DNA of 64,000 nt from Rhizobium johnstonii 3841. GTDB taxonomy: Bacteria; Pseudomonadota; Alphaproteobacteria; Rhizobiales; Rhizobiaceae. The first letter of the stretch is position 1. Every line of letters starts with the position of its first letter. The stretch spans positions 687,501 through 751,500 of the forward strand of contig NC_008380.1 of the NCBI RefSeq assembly GCF_000009265.1, in the 5' to 3' direction. The notes beneath the pieces were generated by a model. That model did no database searches. It saw only the letters and a list, made by a program, of their open reading frames with translations, and was not told where the DNA came from. Shown here piece by piece: positions 17,508 to 25,724 of this stretch. Position numbers and translations under genes: made by a program.

Positions 17508-17795
17508 TCAAAGGATGAAGGTTTTGCAGTGGACGCGGGCATCTGCGTCATGCAGGAAGGCGACAGCGGCGCTTTCAATTCGGGCGAGTTGGTCGTTTGC
17601 GGATGAACAGGCAAAACCAAACTTCGCCTCCACGCGATCGCTGGCGATGGTAAGCGCCCTGCGGCTGCGATCGACGAAATCGGCGACCGAATAACTTTCA
17701 CCCTCGGTGAAAAACTCACGGATGATCAGCGAGGGGGAATAACAGCTCTCTTCCTGGCCATCGGGCCAGGTTATGACAAAGCGCATTTCAGGCAT
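17508..17795 (-). CDS. MSMEG_0570-like small protein (Nit1C)
   Basis: 95 residues, MPEMRFVITWPDGQEESCYS at the N terminus, then SLIIREFF and DFVDRSRRALTIASDRV. This matches the small 'MSMEG_0570 nitrogen starvation response' protein that accompanies Nit1C genes. It overlaps the end of the glycosyltransferase gene by 8 bp, pointing to coupled translation. The function is unknown. A second ATG at 17786 is possible but would leave the gene without its first three residues. Confidence 0.8.
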   Translation of the reverse strand: MPEMRFVITWPDGQEESCYSPSLIIREFFTEGESYSVADFVDRSRRALTIASDRVEAKFGFACSSANDQLARIESAAVAFLHDADARVHCKTFIL

Positions 17796-18957
17796 GGTCG
17801 GGCTCCAGCAGCGTGTGATAGCGGGCAAGATGGGCGGTCGCGGTTTGCTGCCAGCCATGGCGGGCGGCAACCGTGAGACCACGGGGAATGATCTGCTCGC
17901 GGATCGGTGCGACCAGCGCCAACGCCATGCCTTCGGCAATGGAGACCGGATGATGCGGATCGCACCAGATCGCATCGCCGGGTCCCAGATATTCGGTGAA
18001 GGGCGCAATCGAGGATGTCACGACCGGAATGCCGCTGGCCATGGCTTCCAGAACGACGAGGCCGAAGCCTTCCTTGAGCGAGGGGAACACCAGCGCATCC
18101 GCCAACCGGTAGAGGCTCGGCATGTCGGCATCCGCGATCGCACCGGTGACGTGCACCGCTGCGGCATCCCGACCGAGACAGGCGAGGCAAGAACGGAACT
18201 CCTCCTGATAGTCGCCATGGTCCAGGAGGGAGGCGCCGCCGGCAATGACAAGCTGGGCATCCGGCCGGATGGCGCGGACCTGACGAAAGGCTTCGAGAAT
18301 ACCGAGGGTGTTCTTTCGCGCCTCGATGCCGCCAACACTGAGGAAGATCGGCCCGCTTCCCAGCTGCAGCCTGTCGCGCAGAGCGACCTGCTCCCCGCTC
18401 CAGGCAGGCGAGAAGCGGTTGGTGTCGACGCCATTGCCGACCACTGTCGCCTCGATGCCGCGCTCGTCTCTCAGCCTGTCCTGCCAGAGGTGGCTGACGG
18501 CGAAGAAGATATCGGCCGCATCGATCGCGCGATCCTGCAAAGCGATCAGGCGCGGATCGGCGAACTGGTCGATGTGGTGGACAGTGCGGGCAAAATTCGG
18601 GATCAGGCCTTCCAGCTTGAGTGTCGCCAGCGCATTGCCGGAAATGCCGTCATGGGCGTGAAAGAGGTCGAAACCGTCGGTTCCCGTTCTCCGGAAATAG
18701 TCGACATAGTCTGCCATCCGCTGCTCGACCATTTGCGTCATGTCGGCGGGTGCCGGCGGCACGGCAATGCAGGCCGCGCCGCAGGAGGGTTGACGAAAGA
18801 AGCCTGCCCCCTTGGCATCCGGCGCATGCAGGACCACCTGATGACCAAGCGAGGTCAGCGCTTCCGAAAGCTGCATGGCATGAACCACGCCGCCACGCGG
18901 ATTGGTGGAATGGGTCAGCATGGCAATGCGGAGCGTTCGGTGCGACTTGAGGCTCAT
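17788..18957 (-). CDS. Glycosyltransferase family 4, MSMEG_0565 type (Nit1C)
   Basis: 389-residue GT-B glycosyltransferase. The N-terminal IAMLTHSTNPRGGVVHAMQL loop and the donor-site motif EGFGLVVLEAMASGIPVV place it in GT4. The ATG overlaps the stop of the AIR-synthase-like gene (ATGA), and its own end overlaps the MSMEG_0570-like gene. A longer in-frame reading to 19248 lies wholly within the upstream gene and is rejected. Its presence means the Nit1C product is probably glycosylated at some stage; the acceptor is unknown. Confidence 0.88.
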   Translation of the reverse strand: MSLKSHRTLRIAMLTHSTNPRGGVVHAMQLSEALTSLGHQVVLHAPDAKGAGFFRQPSCGAACIAVPPAPADMTQMVEQRMADYVDYFRRTGTDGFDLFHAHDGISGNALATLKLEGLIPNFARTVHHIDQFADPRLIALQDRAIDAADIFFAVSHLWQDRLRDERGIEATVVGNGVDTNRFSPAWSGEQVALRDRLQLGSGPIFLSVGGIEARKNTLGILEAFRQVRAIRPDAQLVIAGGASLLDHGDYQEEFRSCLACLGRDAAAVHVTGAIADADMPSLYRLADALVFPSLKEGFGLVVLEAMASGIPVVTSSIAPFTEYLGPGDAIWCDPHHPVSIAEGMALALVAPIREQIIPRGLTVAARHGWQQTATAHLARYHTLLEPDHA

Positions 18958-19928
18958 GCGGCGACATCCTGCCGACCGAGCTGCAGCAGGGGTGTTTCGG
19001 TATGATCGCGCACCACTGCACGGCTCTCGCCGTCGACCAGCGCGACTTCGGCGCCGACCACGACCGCGCCGATGACCGCAGCGCTGATGCCGCGCGCGGT
19101 GAAGCGGGTGACGACATCGGCCACATCTTTCGGCGCGACCGAGAGCAGGTAGCCGAAGCTCGGAAAGGTGACGAGCCAGCGATCGAGACTGACACCGGCG
19201 GGCAGGGGAATGGCGGTGACGTCGATGTCGATGCCGACATGCGAGCATTCGGCCAGCATGATGGCCGTGCCGACGATGCCGCCCTGGCTGATATCCTTAG
19301 CAGACAGCGCCAGCCCGGCCTCGGCGATCTCGGGCAGCAGCTCGAGGTCGCCGCGCAGGCGCGCCGGCGCGGCGTCGGTGGCGGCTTCCCAGTTGTTGAA
19401 GGGTTCGCGGTAGCGGCCGCGATGGTCGATGGCTGCAACCAGCACATCGCCGGGCTTGGCATCGAAGCTCGTCAGCAGGGTCTTGGCGCGACCGAGAATG
19501 GCGACCGACAATTGGCCGCGTTCGCTGCGGATATTGGTGTGACCACCGACGATCGGCACGCCAAAGGCGCTGGATGCCGCCCGCATGCCTTCGAGAACGG
19601 GTGTCGCGCCAGCCTCGCCATTGGCCCAGACGGCATCGACCACAGCGATCGGCCGGCCGCCCATGGCAACGACGTCGGAGATATTGACCATGACGCCGCA
19701 CCAGCCGGCGAACCAGGGGTCGGCGGCGACGAACTCGTTCATGAAGCCTTCGATGGCAAAGAGCAGATAGCCGTCGCCGTCGGGCAGCGCGGCGCAATCG
19801 TCGCCGACGGCAATCTGCTGCCCCTGAAGGCCGAGCCTTGCCGCGATCGTGCCGATATCCTGCTTGGCGGCGATGCCGCTGCTGGCCGAGACTTTGGCAG
19901 CCAGGCTCTCGATGTCGATCGGGACCAT
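18954..19928 (-). CDS. AIR synthase-like protein, sll0787 family (Nit1C)
   Basis: 324 residues of the PurM/ThiL/SelD ATP-binding fold. Features are VGDDCAAL near residue 40, NISDVVAMGGRP, IVGGHTN and the glycine-rich DISQGGIVGTAIML. These are the hallmarks of ATP-dependent enzymes that phosphorylate or activate a carboxamide or similar group. The ATG at 19928 is 2 bp after the acetyltransferase stop; a GTG at 19934 overlapping that stop is the alternative. Conserved in Nit1C clusters, sometimes fused to the GNAT domain encoded just upstream; here the two are separate genes. Confidence 0.85.
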   Translation of the reverse strand: MVPIDIESLAAKVSASSGIAAKQDIGTIAARLGLQGQQIAVGDDCAALPDGDGYLLFAIEGFMNEFVAADPWFAGWCGVMVNISDVVAMGGRPIAVVDAVWANGEAGATPVLEGMRAASSAFGVPIVGGHTNIRSERGQLSVAILGRAKTLLTSFDAKPGDVLVAAIDHRGRYREPFNNWEAATDAAPARLRGDLELLPEIAEAGLALSAKDISQGGIVGTAIMLAECSHVGIDIDVTAIPLPAGVSLDRWLVTFPSFGYLLSVAPKDVADVVTRFTARGISAAVIGAVVVGAEVALVDGESRAVVRDHTETPLLQLGRQDVAA

Positions 19929-19930
19929 TC

Positions 19931-20473
19931 TCACGCCGCCTTTCTGGAAAGGGCGGTGAAGCCTGCCTCGGGAGTGGCGCAAGGCGGATAATAGGCAAGA
20001 TCGGCCTTCATCCTGAGATGCGGCTTGCCATAGACCTCGAACTCCTCGATCACATCCCAGTGCAGCCTGCGGAACAGCAGACCGTTTTGAACCTGCACAT
20101 TGGCGAGGAACGTATGGCATCCGATCGCGTTGGCGGAGGACACGGCGAGTTTGATCAGGGTCGCCCCCAGGGCGCCGATCTTGCGGAAATCGCGATGGAC
20201 CGCCAGTCGCGAGCCCCACCAGAGACCGGGTTCGGCCTGATGGATGCGCACCGTTCCGACCAGCTGATCGGCGGCAATGCCGAGCATGGAGAGCGCCACG
20301 ATCGGGATGGCGTGATCGTCGATCGCGTCGCGGTCATCGCCCTCGAAGATCTGCTGTTCCTCGCAGAAGACGGCACGGCGCAGCGCATGCGCTTGGCTGC
20401 GCTCCCAGGCGGAGGTTGCGAACTTCACCTGGAATTCGCTCGAGCGATAGGGAGCAAAGGCTTCGACCATCAT
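19931..20473 (-). CDS. GNAT N-acetyltransferase, MSMEG_0567 N-terminal type (Nit1C)
   Basis: 180 residues. The acetyltransferase core is readable: ALRRAVFCEEQQIFEGDDRD, LVGTVRIHQAEPGLWWGSRLAV, and RDFRKIGALGATLIKLAV for the acetyl-CoA loop. It starts with ATGA overlapping the radical SAM stop. Presumably it acetylates or otherwise acylates an amine intermediate. The specific substrate is unknown. Confidence 0.85.
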   Translation of the reverse strand: MMVEAFAPYRSSEFQVKFATSAWERSQAHALRRAVFCEEQQIFEGDDRDAIDDHAIPIVALSMLGIAADQLVGTVRIHQAEPGLWWGSRLAVHRDFRKIGALGATLIKLAVSSANAIGCHTFLANVQVQNGLLFRRLHWDVIEEFEVYGKPHLRMKADLAYYPPCATPEAGFTALSRKAA

Positions 20474-21588
20474 TTGGTGAGCATCCTTTCATAGGTGGAA
20501 AGGGCGGAGCAGGCGCCGCATTTGCCGCAGCCGGCCTTGATGTCGACGGCCTTCAAGCCGCTGGCGACCAGCATCCTGGACAAGGGTCCGAGGATCGAGT
20601 GCATGAAGTCCGGGCTCGGCGCCGGGTGGCTTTCGAGCGGCGTGCCGGAGATCGGTACGAAGGGCACGACGAAGGGGTAGACGCCGAGCGCAACCAGCTT
20701 TTCGCAGATTTCCAGAATGGCTTCACGGCTGTCGCCGAGCCCCGCCAGAATATAGGTCGAGACCTGGCCGCGCCCGAAGACCCCCACTGCAGCGCTGAAC
20801 GAGGCCATGTATTTGGCGATCGAGACCTGCGCCTTGCCCGGCATGATGCGGGCACGGACCTCCGGCGTCACGGCTTCGAGATGCATGCCGAGGGCATCGA
20901 CGCCGGCCTCCTTCATGCGGGTGAACCATATATCGTCTTCCGGCGGCTCACATTGCGCCTGGATGGGAATGTTGACGGCCGCCTTGATGGCGCGGGCGCT
21001 GTCGGCGAGGATCGCAGCGCCGCGGTCGTCGCCCTTCGGCGTGCCGGTGGTCATCACCATATGCTTGACGCCGTCCAGTTCGACGGCGGCCTTGGCGACT
21101 TCCGCAAGCTGCTCTGGCGTCTTGTGGGCGATGGTGCGGCCGGCGGCCAGCGATTGGCCAATGGCGCAGAACTGACAGGTCTTGGTGCGGCTCTGATAGC
21201 GGATGCAGGTCTGCAGCACGGTCGTGGCAAGCACGTCCTTGCCGTGCAGAACGGCGATCTGCGAATAGGGAATGCCATCGGCGGTCGAGCGCTCGTAGAA
21301 GCGCGGGCGCAAGGGAAAGGAGACCTCGCCCAGCACCGTGCCATCCCGGCTGATACGGCTGCGGCCCATCTCGTCCGGCTTTTCCACCAGATAGGGGCTC
21401 TCGAACGCAGGTGCGGTGTGAACCGGCACCATCACCGTCATGCCGTCAATGGTCAGTGCCTTGTGGTCGGAAGGTCCGGCACCACCGCGGCGGCTTTCAT
21501 GTCCGGCCTTGGGATCAACGAGCCGGGCTCCGTAGGACTGCAATTCGTTGATCAGAACCTCGGTCGGCAGACGTGTCGTATTCTCCAT
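20470..21588 (-). CDS. Radical SAM protein, MSMEG_0568 type (Nit1C)
   Basis: 372 residues. Three cysteines at 128, 138 and 141 (C-x9-C-x2-C, around [15 protein letters not shown]) give an Elp3/biotin-synthase-like cluster motif with wide first spacing rather than the usual C-x3-C-x2-C. A further C354-x2-C357-x2-C360 near the C terminus (AGCGKCGAC) could bind an extra metal or cluster. The start [12 protein letters not shown] is preceded by AAGGA; the longer reading to 21696 has a compositionally odd N terminus and is rejected. The first 74 bases lie inside the end of the nitrilase gene. It probably performs the radical step of the Nit1C pathway. Confidence 0.86.
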   Translation of the reverse strand: MENTTRLPTEVLINELQSYGARLVDPKAGHESRRGGAGPSDHKALTIDGMTVMVPVHTAPAFESPYLVEKPDEMGRSRISRDGTVLGEVSFPLRPRFYERSTADGIPYSQIAVLHGKDVLATTVLQTCIRYQSRTKTCQFCAIGQSLAAGRTIAHKTPEQLAEVAKAAVELDGVKHMVMTTGTPKGDDRGAAILADSARAIKAAVNIPIQAQCEPPEDDIWFTRMKEAGVDALGMHLEAVTPEVRARIMPGKAQVSIAKYMASFSAAVGVFGRGQVSTYILAGLGDSREAILEICEKLVALGVYPFVVPFVPISGTPLESHPAPSPDFMHSILGPLSRMLVASGLKAVDIKAGCGKCGACSALSTYERMLTK

Positions 21589-22561
21589 CGGAAAGGATCC
21601 TTGCTTCGGCTGTGGGGAAAGATGGCTGGGTGGTGGTGACCATCGGCGCCGTGGCCCGGCCATCCATGACAAGATGCAGCAGCTCGGGTCGGGCATAATG
21701 GCCGACCGAATCCATCATCCGCTTGCGTTTGACGATCAGGCTCATGTCGAGATCGGCGATCAGGATGCCTTCGCCTTCCGTGAGCGGCGGCACGACGTGT
21801 TTGCCTTCGGGCGAGATGATCGCGGTCATGCAGCCGCCGCGCAGGGCCTTCTGCAGGCCGGCGTCGGAGGTGATGGAGGCGATCTGCTCGTCGGTCAGCC
21901 AGCCTGTGGCATTGACCACAAAGCAACCGCTTTCCAGCGCGTGGTGGCGGATGGTGACCTCCATCTGGTCGGCAAAAATCGGCCCGACCATGGAGCCCGG
22001 AAACTGGGCGATATGGATGTCCTCGTGCTGCGCCATCAGGGCGTAGCGGGCCAGAGGATTGTAATGCTCCCAGCAGGCCAGCGCCCCAAGGCGTCCGACG
22101 GCGCTGTCGACCACCTTCAGGCCGGAGGCGTCGCCCTGGCCCCAGATCATCCGCTCGTGAAAGGTCGGGGTGATCTTGCGGCGCTTGAGGATGAGCGTGC
22201 CATCGGCATCAAACAGCAGCTGAGTATTATAGAGCGATCCGTAGTCACGCTCGTTGACGCCAAGCGCCACGACGATGCCATGCTCGCGGGCGGCTGCCGA
22301 GACGGCATCGGTGGCGGCACTCGGCACCGTGACGGCTTCCTCGTAAAGTCGCACGTGCTCCTTGCCGGAGAGAACAGGCGGCAGCACGAAAGAAAAATAG
22401 GGGTACCAGGGGACGAAGGTTTCGGGAAAGACGATCAGCTCGGCGCCTTTGGCGGCTGCTTCACGAATTGCATCCAGCACGCGGGCCAGTGTTTTCTCGC
22501 GCGAGGTCAGATCCGGCGCGATCTGCGCGGCGGCAACCCGGACGCTCGGTTTTTTCTCCAT
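21515..22561 (-). CDS. Nitrilase, Nit1/Nit6803 type
   Basis: 348-residue carbon-nitrogen hydrolase. The catalytic triad is visible: E47 in [12 protein letters not shown]129 in [11 protein letters not shown] and C163 in [15 protein letters not shown]. It forms a thioimidate with a nitrile and releases the acid and ammonia. This nitrilase type occurs in Nit1C clusters, which are linked to use of nitriles and cyanide as nitrogen in pseudomonads. GAGGA precedes the ATG. Its C-terminal tail (about 24 residues) is encoded across the start of the radical SAM gene. Confidence 0.92.
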   Translation of the reverse strand: MEKKPSVRVAAAQIAPDLTSREKTLARVLDAIREAAAKGAELIVFPETFVPWYPYFSFVLPPVLSGKEHVRLYEEAVTVPSAATDAVSAAAREHGIVVALGVNERDYGSLYNTQLLFDADGTLILKRRKITPTFHERMIWGQGDASGLKVVDSAVGRLGALACWEHYNPLARYALMAQHEDIHIAQFPGSMVGPIFADQMEVTIRHHALESGCFVVNATGWLTDEQIASITSDAGLQKALRGGCMTAIISPEGKHVVPPLTEGEGILIADLDMSLIVKRKRMMDSVGHYARPELLHLVMDGRATAPMVTTTQPSFPTAEARILSDGEYDTSADRGSDQRIAVLRSPAR

Positions 22562-22587
22562 GACGAAATCCTCGATTGACGGGGCAG

Positions 22588-22613
22588 GAGGCGGAGCGCC
22601 AAGGCTCCGCCTC
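22588..22613 (-). other. Intercistronic hairpin upstream of the nitrilase gene
   Basis: GAGGCGGAGC / GCTCCGCCTC with a 6-base loop, between the MSMEG_0572-like gene and the nitrilase gene. A 10-bp stem in a 75-bp gap could partly terminate or stabilise the transcript and set different levels for gene 1 and the rest. Confidence 0.55.
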
Positions 22614-22636
22614 TTCTTCTTTGGGGCGCCTGGCGC

Positions 22637-23119
22637 TTAGAGCGTCCAGGTATCAAGGATGAAGGCGCCGTCACGGCGATGGATCAGGATCAGGTCGAGA
22701 ACGTCGAGCGGACTGATCGGCGTGATGCCGGGGATCAGCGCGCCTTCGCCATGGCCGTAAAGCGCCTGAAGGGCAAAACGGCAGGCATAGACCTTGCCGC
22801 CTTCTTCCATGAACTTGACGATCTGGTTGTTGAAATTCAGATGGCCGGGAAAGGCCTCCGCGCCGAGCGTCGGAAAACCGCGCTGGACGCCGAGTGTCAC
22901 GCCCGGGCCGTAGAGAAGGATCGAGGTTTCGAAACCCTTCCGCTTCAGGCGTGTCGCCTGCAGCAGGTTGACGAATCCGATCGATCCTTCGAAGGCCACG
23001 GTATGGAAGGTGACGAGGGCTTTTTCGCCTTCGCCGGCCTGTACGTCCTCGAAAACCTTGTCCTCGTAATCGACAAGAAAGTCGCCTTTTTGATTGGCTG
23101 GCTTAGTCACTGCGGGCAT
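22637..23119 (-). CDS. MSMEG_0572-like nitrogen starvation response protein (Nit1C first gene)
   Basis: 160 residues, [20 protein letters not shown] at the N terminus, with [20 protein letters not shown] and [15 protein letters not shown]. It looks like a DsrE-type alpha/beta fold and matches the first gene of Nit1C clusters. The start at 23119 has AAGGAG 6 bases upstream; an in-frame start 19 codons earlier has none and would overlap the predicted transcript start. It is first in the operon, downstream of the sigma-54 element. Its biochemical role is not known. Confidence 0.85.
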   Translation of the reverse strand: MPAVTKPANQKGDFLVDYEDKVFEDVQAGEGEKALVTFHTVAFEGSIGFVNLLQATRLKRKGFETSILLYGPGVTLGVQRGFPTLGAEAFPGHLNFNNQIVKFMEEGGKVYACRFALQALYGHGEGALIPGITPISPLDVLDLILIHRRDGAFILDTWTL

Positions 23120-23171
23120 GGATGGCTCCTTGATTGAAATCCGATCCCCATCCGGGGAGCATCCATCCAAT

Positions 23172-23187
23172 TGCAAGCGTCATGCCA
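23172..23187 (-). promoter_or_regulatory. Sigma-54 (-24/-12) promoter for the Nit1C operon
   Basis: On the minus strand the sequence reads TGGCATGACGCTTGCA. It has the invariant GG and GC exactly 10 bases apart and matches the TGGCAC-N5-TTGCA consensus at all but one of the conserved bases. The predicted transcript start is about 40 bases before the MSMEG_0572-like ATG. This fits a nitrogen-scavenging operon. No sigma-54 activator gene is present in the window. Confidence 0.75.
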
Positions 23188-23810
23188 GATTGATTATGCA
23201 TAAATAGCAGTCAAAACTAGCAATAATGCATTCAATTATGCAATCAAAAGCGAGGGTTAAAGTTTTAAAGCTGATTTTCTGGGCGATCGAATGCAAAAAA
23301 CGAATGCACGAAAGTTCAAAACAGATGCATTCAATTGATCGTCAATCAGTGCAAGGAGACCTAATATTTGTGCAGCATGAGCCGCTTTCGCGGCTGGGTT
23401 CCGGGGAAGCTCTTCGATCTTGCCACTTTTGGTGCTGGTCACATGGCCATGGGTGCGAGGGAGGCCCTTGCGTCAAGATGCCTAGCCGCATCAAATCGGA
23501 AAATTCTAACTATATTGAATGCAATCAATCAATGCATTTGGATGTATTGCGCGGGCTGTTCGGGCGCCAACGGAGTAAGCCGCCAATTCCGTCGGCGGAA
23601 AAGCGGAGGCTAACCTGCGCCTCTCCTGCGTCGAAAGGGAATGCTTGGATTTCGTTCTCACCGATCACGGCCGTGTCGCTCTTAGCTTCGAGCACGTGTG
23701 CGCCACAACGAAACTGTCCGGATGTCAGGCTGTTCGGCATTGAATCGACACGCTTCAACTTGAGAGCTAGAGGATAGGCCTGATCGATAGCAGCCCCGTT
23801 GAGCGGACAC
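23188..23810. promoter_or_regulatory. AT-rich leader with repeated TGCATTCAAT elements
   Basis: A 620-bp region without a convincing gene. The 12-mer ATGCATTCAATT occurs at 23226-23237 and 23325-23336 (99 bp apart), and an inverted TGCATTCAAT at 23514-23523; further ATGCA cores lie around 23193 and 23535. It is placed like an upstream activator region for the sigma-54 promoter. Base composition is much more AT-rich than the flanks. Confidence 0.5.
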
Positions 23811-23812
23811 AT
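23525..23812 (-). CDS. Doubtful small ORF
   Basis: 95 codons from ATG 23812, MCPLNGAAIDQAYPLAL at the N terminus and a QVSLRFSADGIGGLLRW segment near the end. No family is recognised. Third-position GC looks lower than in neighbours, and its start overlaps that of the divergent hydrolase. It could be a foreign or decaying gene, or nothing. Confidence 0.2.
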   Translation of the reverse strand: MCPLNGAAIDQAYPLALKLKRVDSMPNSLTSGQFRCGAHVLEAKSDTAVIGENEIQAFPFDAGEAQVSLRFSADGIGGLLRWRPNSPRNTSKCID

Positions 23813-24473
23813 GATGAACGACACTGTCCTCCTTTTTCACGGCATCGCCCGGACGAAGAAAAGCATGGCGAAGCTCGCCGGCTTCCTGTCCGGCCACGGC
23901 TATCGGGTTGTGAACGTCGGTTACCCCTCTACCAAGTTTTCGATCAGCGACCTCAGCGACCTCATCGACATCATCCGACCTGAGATCGATGCCGCTGCGA
24001 AGGACGCAGGCGAGGGCCGGGTCCATTTCGTCGGCTATTCGATGGGTGGGCTGATCATCCGCGCTTTTCTCAGGCGCTATCGCCCAGCCAACTTGGGAAG
24101 GGTGGTCATGGTCGGAACGCCGAACAACGGCAGTCAGATTGCCGATTTTCTCAAGAACTGGCCCTTATACAGGAAGGTCTATGGACCGGCAGGACAGCAG
24201 CTGGTTACCGATCAAGCCGCTATGACCGAGCTGTTCGGCACGGTCGACTACGAACTTGGCATCATCGCCGGGAATCGGACCATCGACCCGGTCTCCTCCC
24301 TTATCATCGGCCTCAGGGTTCCGAATGATGGAAAGGTTTCGGTGGAGAGCACCCGTCTCGACGGCGCGGCAGCGCATATCGTCATTCCGGCAAACCACAC
24401 TTTCTTGCCCGTCAACAAGGTGATGTGGAGCCAGACCCTGTCGTTTTTGAAAGATGGACGGTTTACAAGCTGA
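23811..24473 (+). CDS. Alpha/beta hydrolase, lipase-like
   Basis: 220 residues of the triacylglycerol-lipase/PGAP1-like hydrolase group. The oxyanion region LLFHGIARTKKSMAKL is near the N terminus and the nucleophile elbow is GYSMGG (Ser near residue 78). GTPNNGSQIAD follows, a typical lipase segment. The late Asp and His lie near VPNDGKVS and ANHTFL. There is no signal peptide, so it is probably cytoplasmic. Two adjacent ATGs (23811, 23814) are possible starts. It precedes a beta-helix protein by 74 bp on the same strand. Confidence 0.8.
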   Translation: MMNDTVLLFHGIARTKKSMAKLAGFLSGHGYRVVNVGYPSTKFSISDLSDLIDIIRPEIDAAAKDAGEGRVHFVGYSMGGLIIRAFLRRYRPANLGRVVMVGTPNNGSQIADFLKNWPLYRKVYGPAGQQLVTDQAAMTELFGTVDYELGIIAGNRTIDPVSSLIIGLRVPNDGKVSVESTRLDGAAAHIVIPANHTFLPVNKVMWSQTLSFLKDGRFTS

Positions 24474-24547
24474 ATTTCCAAATATTCAAACATCCGCCAC
24501 ATGCCCTCTGCTTAATTCCCCGCGGCACCGGTATCGAAGGAAATGTA

Positions 24548-25693
24548 ATGACCGCCATCCTGCGAAAGAAAGTTCACGGCGCGTCTACACGCGGACAGGT
24601 CATCGATGGTGCGCCCGATGTCGGCGTCGCCTATCAGGTGTTTTCCGATACGGTGATCGAAGACGTTATCGTCAAGAATTCTCCTCGAGGCTTCAAATTT
24701 CACAATGGCAGGAATCTCACCGTCAGGCGCTGCGAAACGGAGAATGTGAACGGCGACGGCATCTACCTGACGAAGACGACGCACGTGTTGCTGGAGAATA
24801 ACCGCATCGGCGCGGCACCGGGCGAGGGAGCAGACTGCTGCCAGTTCGCCTATCAAAACAGCGACGACAATATCAGCTCCGATATCGTGATCCGCGGCAA
24901 TCTCTTCCTGCAGTCGCCGGCGAGCGCATCGAACAAGGGCGCGCTGGTCTGCGACAGAACGCGAAAATACCTGGTCGAATACAATTTCATCGGCGGTAAG
25001 AATTTCTCCTTTTCGTCGATTGGGGATGACGCCGTGGTGCGCAGCAACATCATGCGCGATGGCAGGATGAATGATTATTCCTTCGGCTACGGCGTCGGCG
25101 ACAAGGCCGACCACGCCGGCCATCACATTTATGATAACTGGATCGAGAACACCAATCGTGGCGTCAGCCTGAGCGGTTTTTCGGATCAGGAGCTGGCATT
25201 TCGCAAAGATATCGATATCCACGACAACGTCATTAGCCAATGCGACATCGCGTTCTTCGCCAACCGTCGGTGGTCCGGCAGCTTTCGGCGCAACATATTT
25301 CTGCGGTGCGAGCAGGACATCGTTCTCAAGGGAAACGGCAAAACGACTGCGGGTGATATCGATGGCAACTATCGCAACGATGGCAGCTTTCTGAACGTCA
25401 CCCCGCCGCCGCTTCGTTTCAAGCCCGATGGCAACGCGTCCGTTGCCTCCGGCGAGTGGACATCCGAGCCCGACGAAATCCGCATCCAGTGGCGGAACAA
25501 GGGCATCGATATCCCAGGCGCCAACCGGCCTTCCATTACGGTCGAGCCCGGCATGGAATTGTCATGCGTTCTACTGGCCCGCAAGGCGCAGAACTGGATG
25601 CTGGCGATCGCGGAGACTGCCTATGACGACTTCACGCCGCGGGCATGGCAGGAACACAAGCTGCCGTGGCGCAAGCGCTATCTCTCGATTTAG
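24548..25693 (+). CDS. Right-handed parallel beta-helix repeat protein
   Basis: 381 residues with successive short beta-helix rungs: VIEDVIVKNSPRGFKF, LTVRRCETENVNGDGIYL, VLLENNRIG, IVIRGNLFLQSP, VEYNFIGGKN, VVRSNIMRDG and IDIHDNVISQCDIAF. This is the fold of pectate lyases, tail-spike enzymes and polysaccharide epimerases. There is no clear signal peptide. The start is chosen at AAGGAAATGTAATG; a longer reading overlaps the hydrolase. Neighbouring acyltransferase and O-antigen-ligase-like genes suggest action on a surface polysaccharide, but the activity is unknown. Confidence 0.75.
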   Translation: MTAILRKKVHGASTRGQVIDGAPDVGVAYQVFSDTVIEDVIVKNSPRGFKFHNGRNLTVRRCETENVNGDGIYLTKTTHVLLENNRIGAAPGEGADCCQFAYQNSDDNISSDIVIRGNLFLQSPASASNKGALVCDRTRKYLVEYNFIGGKNFSFSSIGDDAVVRSNIMRDGRMNDYSFGYGVGDKADHAGHHIYDNWIENTNRGVSLSGFSDQELAFRKDIDIHDNVISQCDIAFFANRRWSGSFRRNIFLRCEQDIVLKGNGKTTAGDIDGNYRNDGSFLNVTPPPLRFKPDGNASVASGEWTSEPDEIRIQWRNKGIDIPGANRPSITVEPGMELSCVLLARKAQNWMLAIAETAYDDFTPRAWQEHKLPWRKRYLSI

Positions 25694-25724
25694 ACGGTGC
25701 GACGGACACCCGGATCGCGCAAAA

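Noticed and set aside
20416..21639. 407-codon plus-strand ORF opposite the radical SAM gene
   Set aside because: Gly/Arg/His-rich antisense translation; all Nit1C motifs are on the minus strand.
23226..23777. 183-codon plus-strand ORF in the Nit1C leader
   Set aside because: AT-rich codons, no ribosome site, no family features; overlaps likely regulatory repeats.
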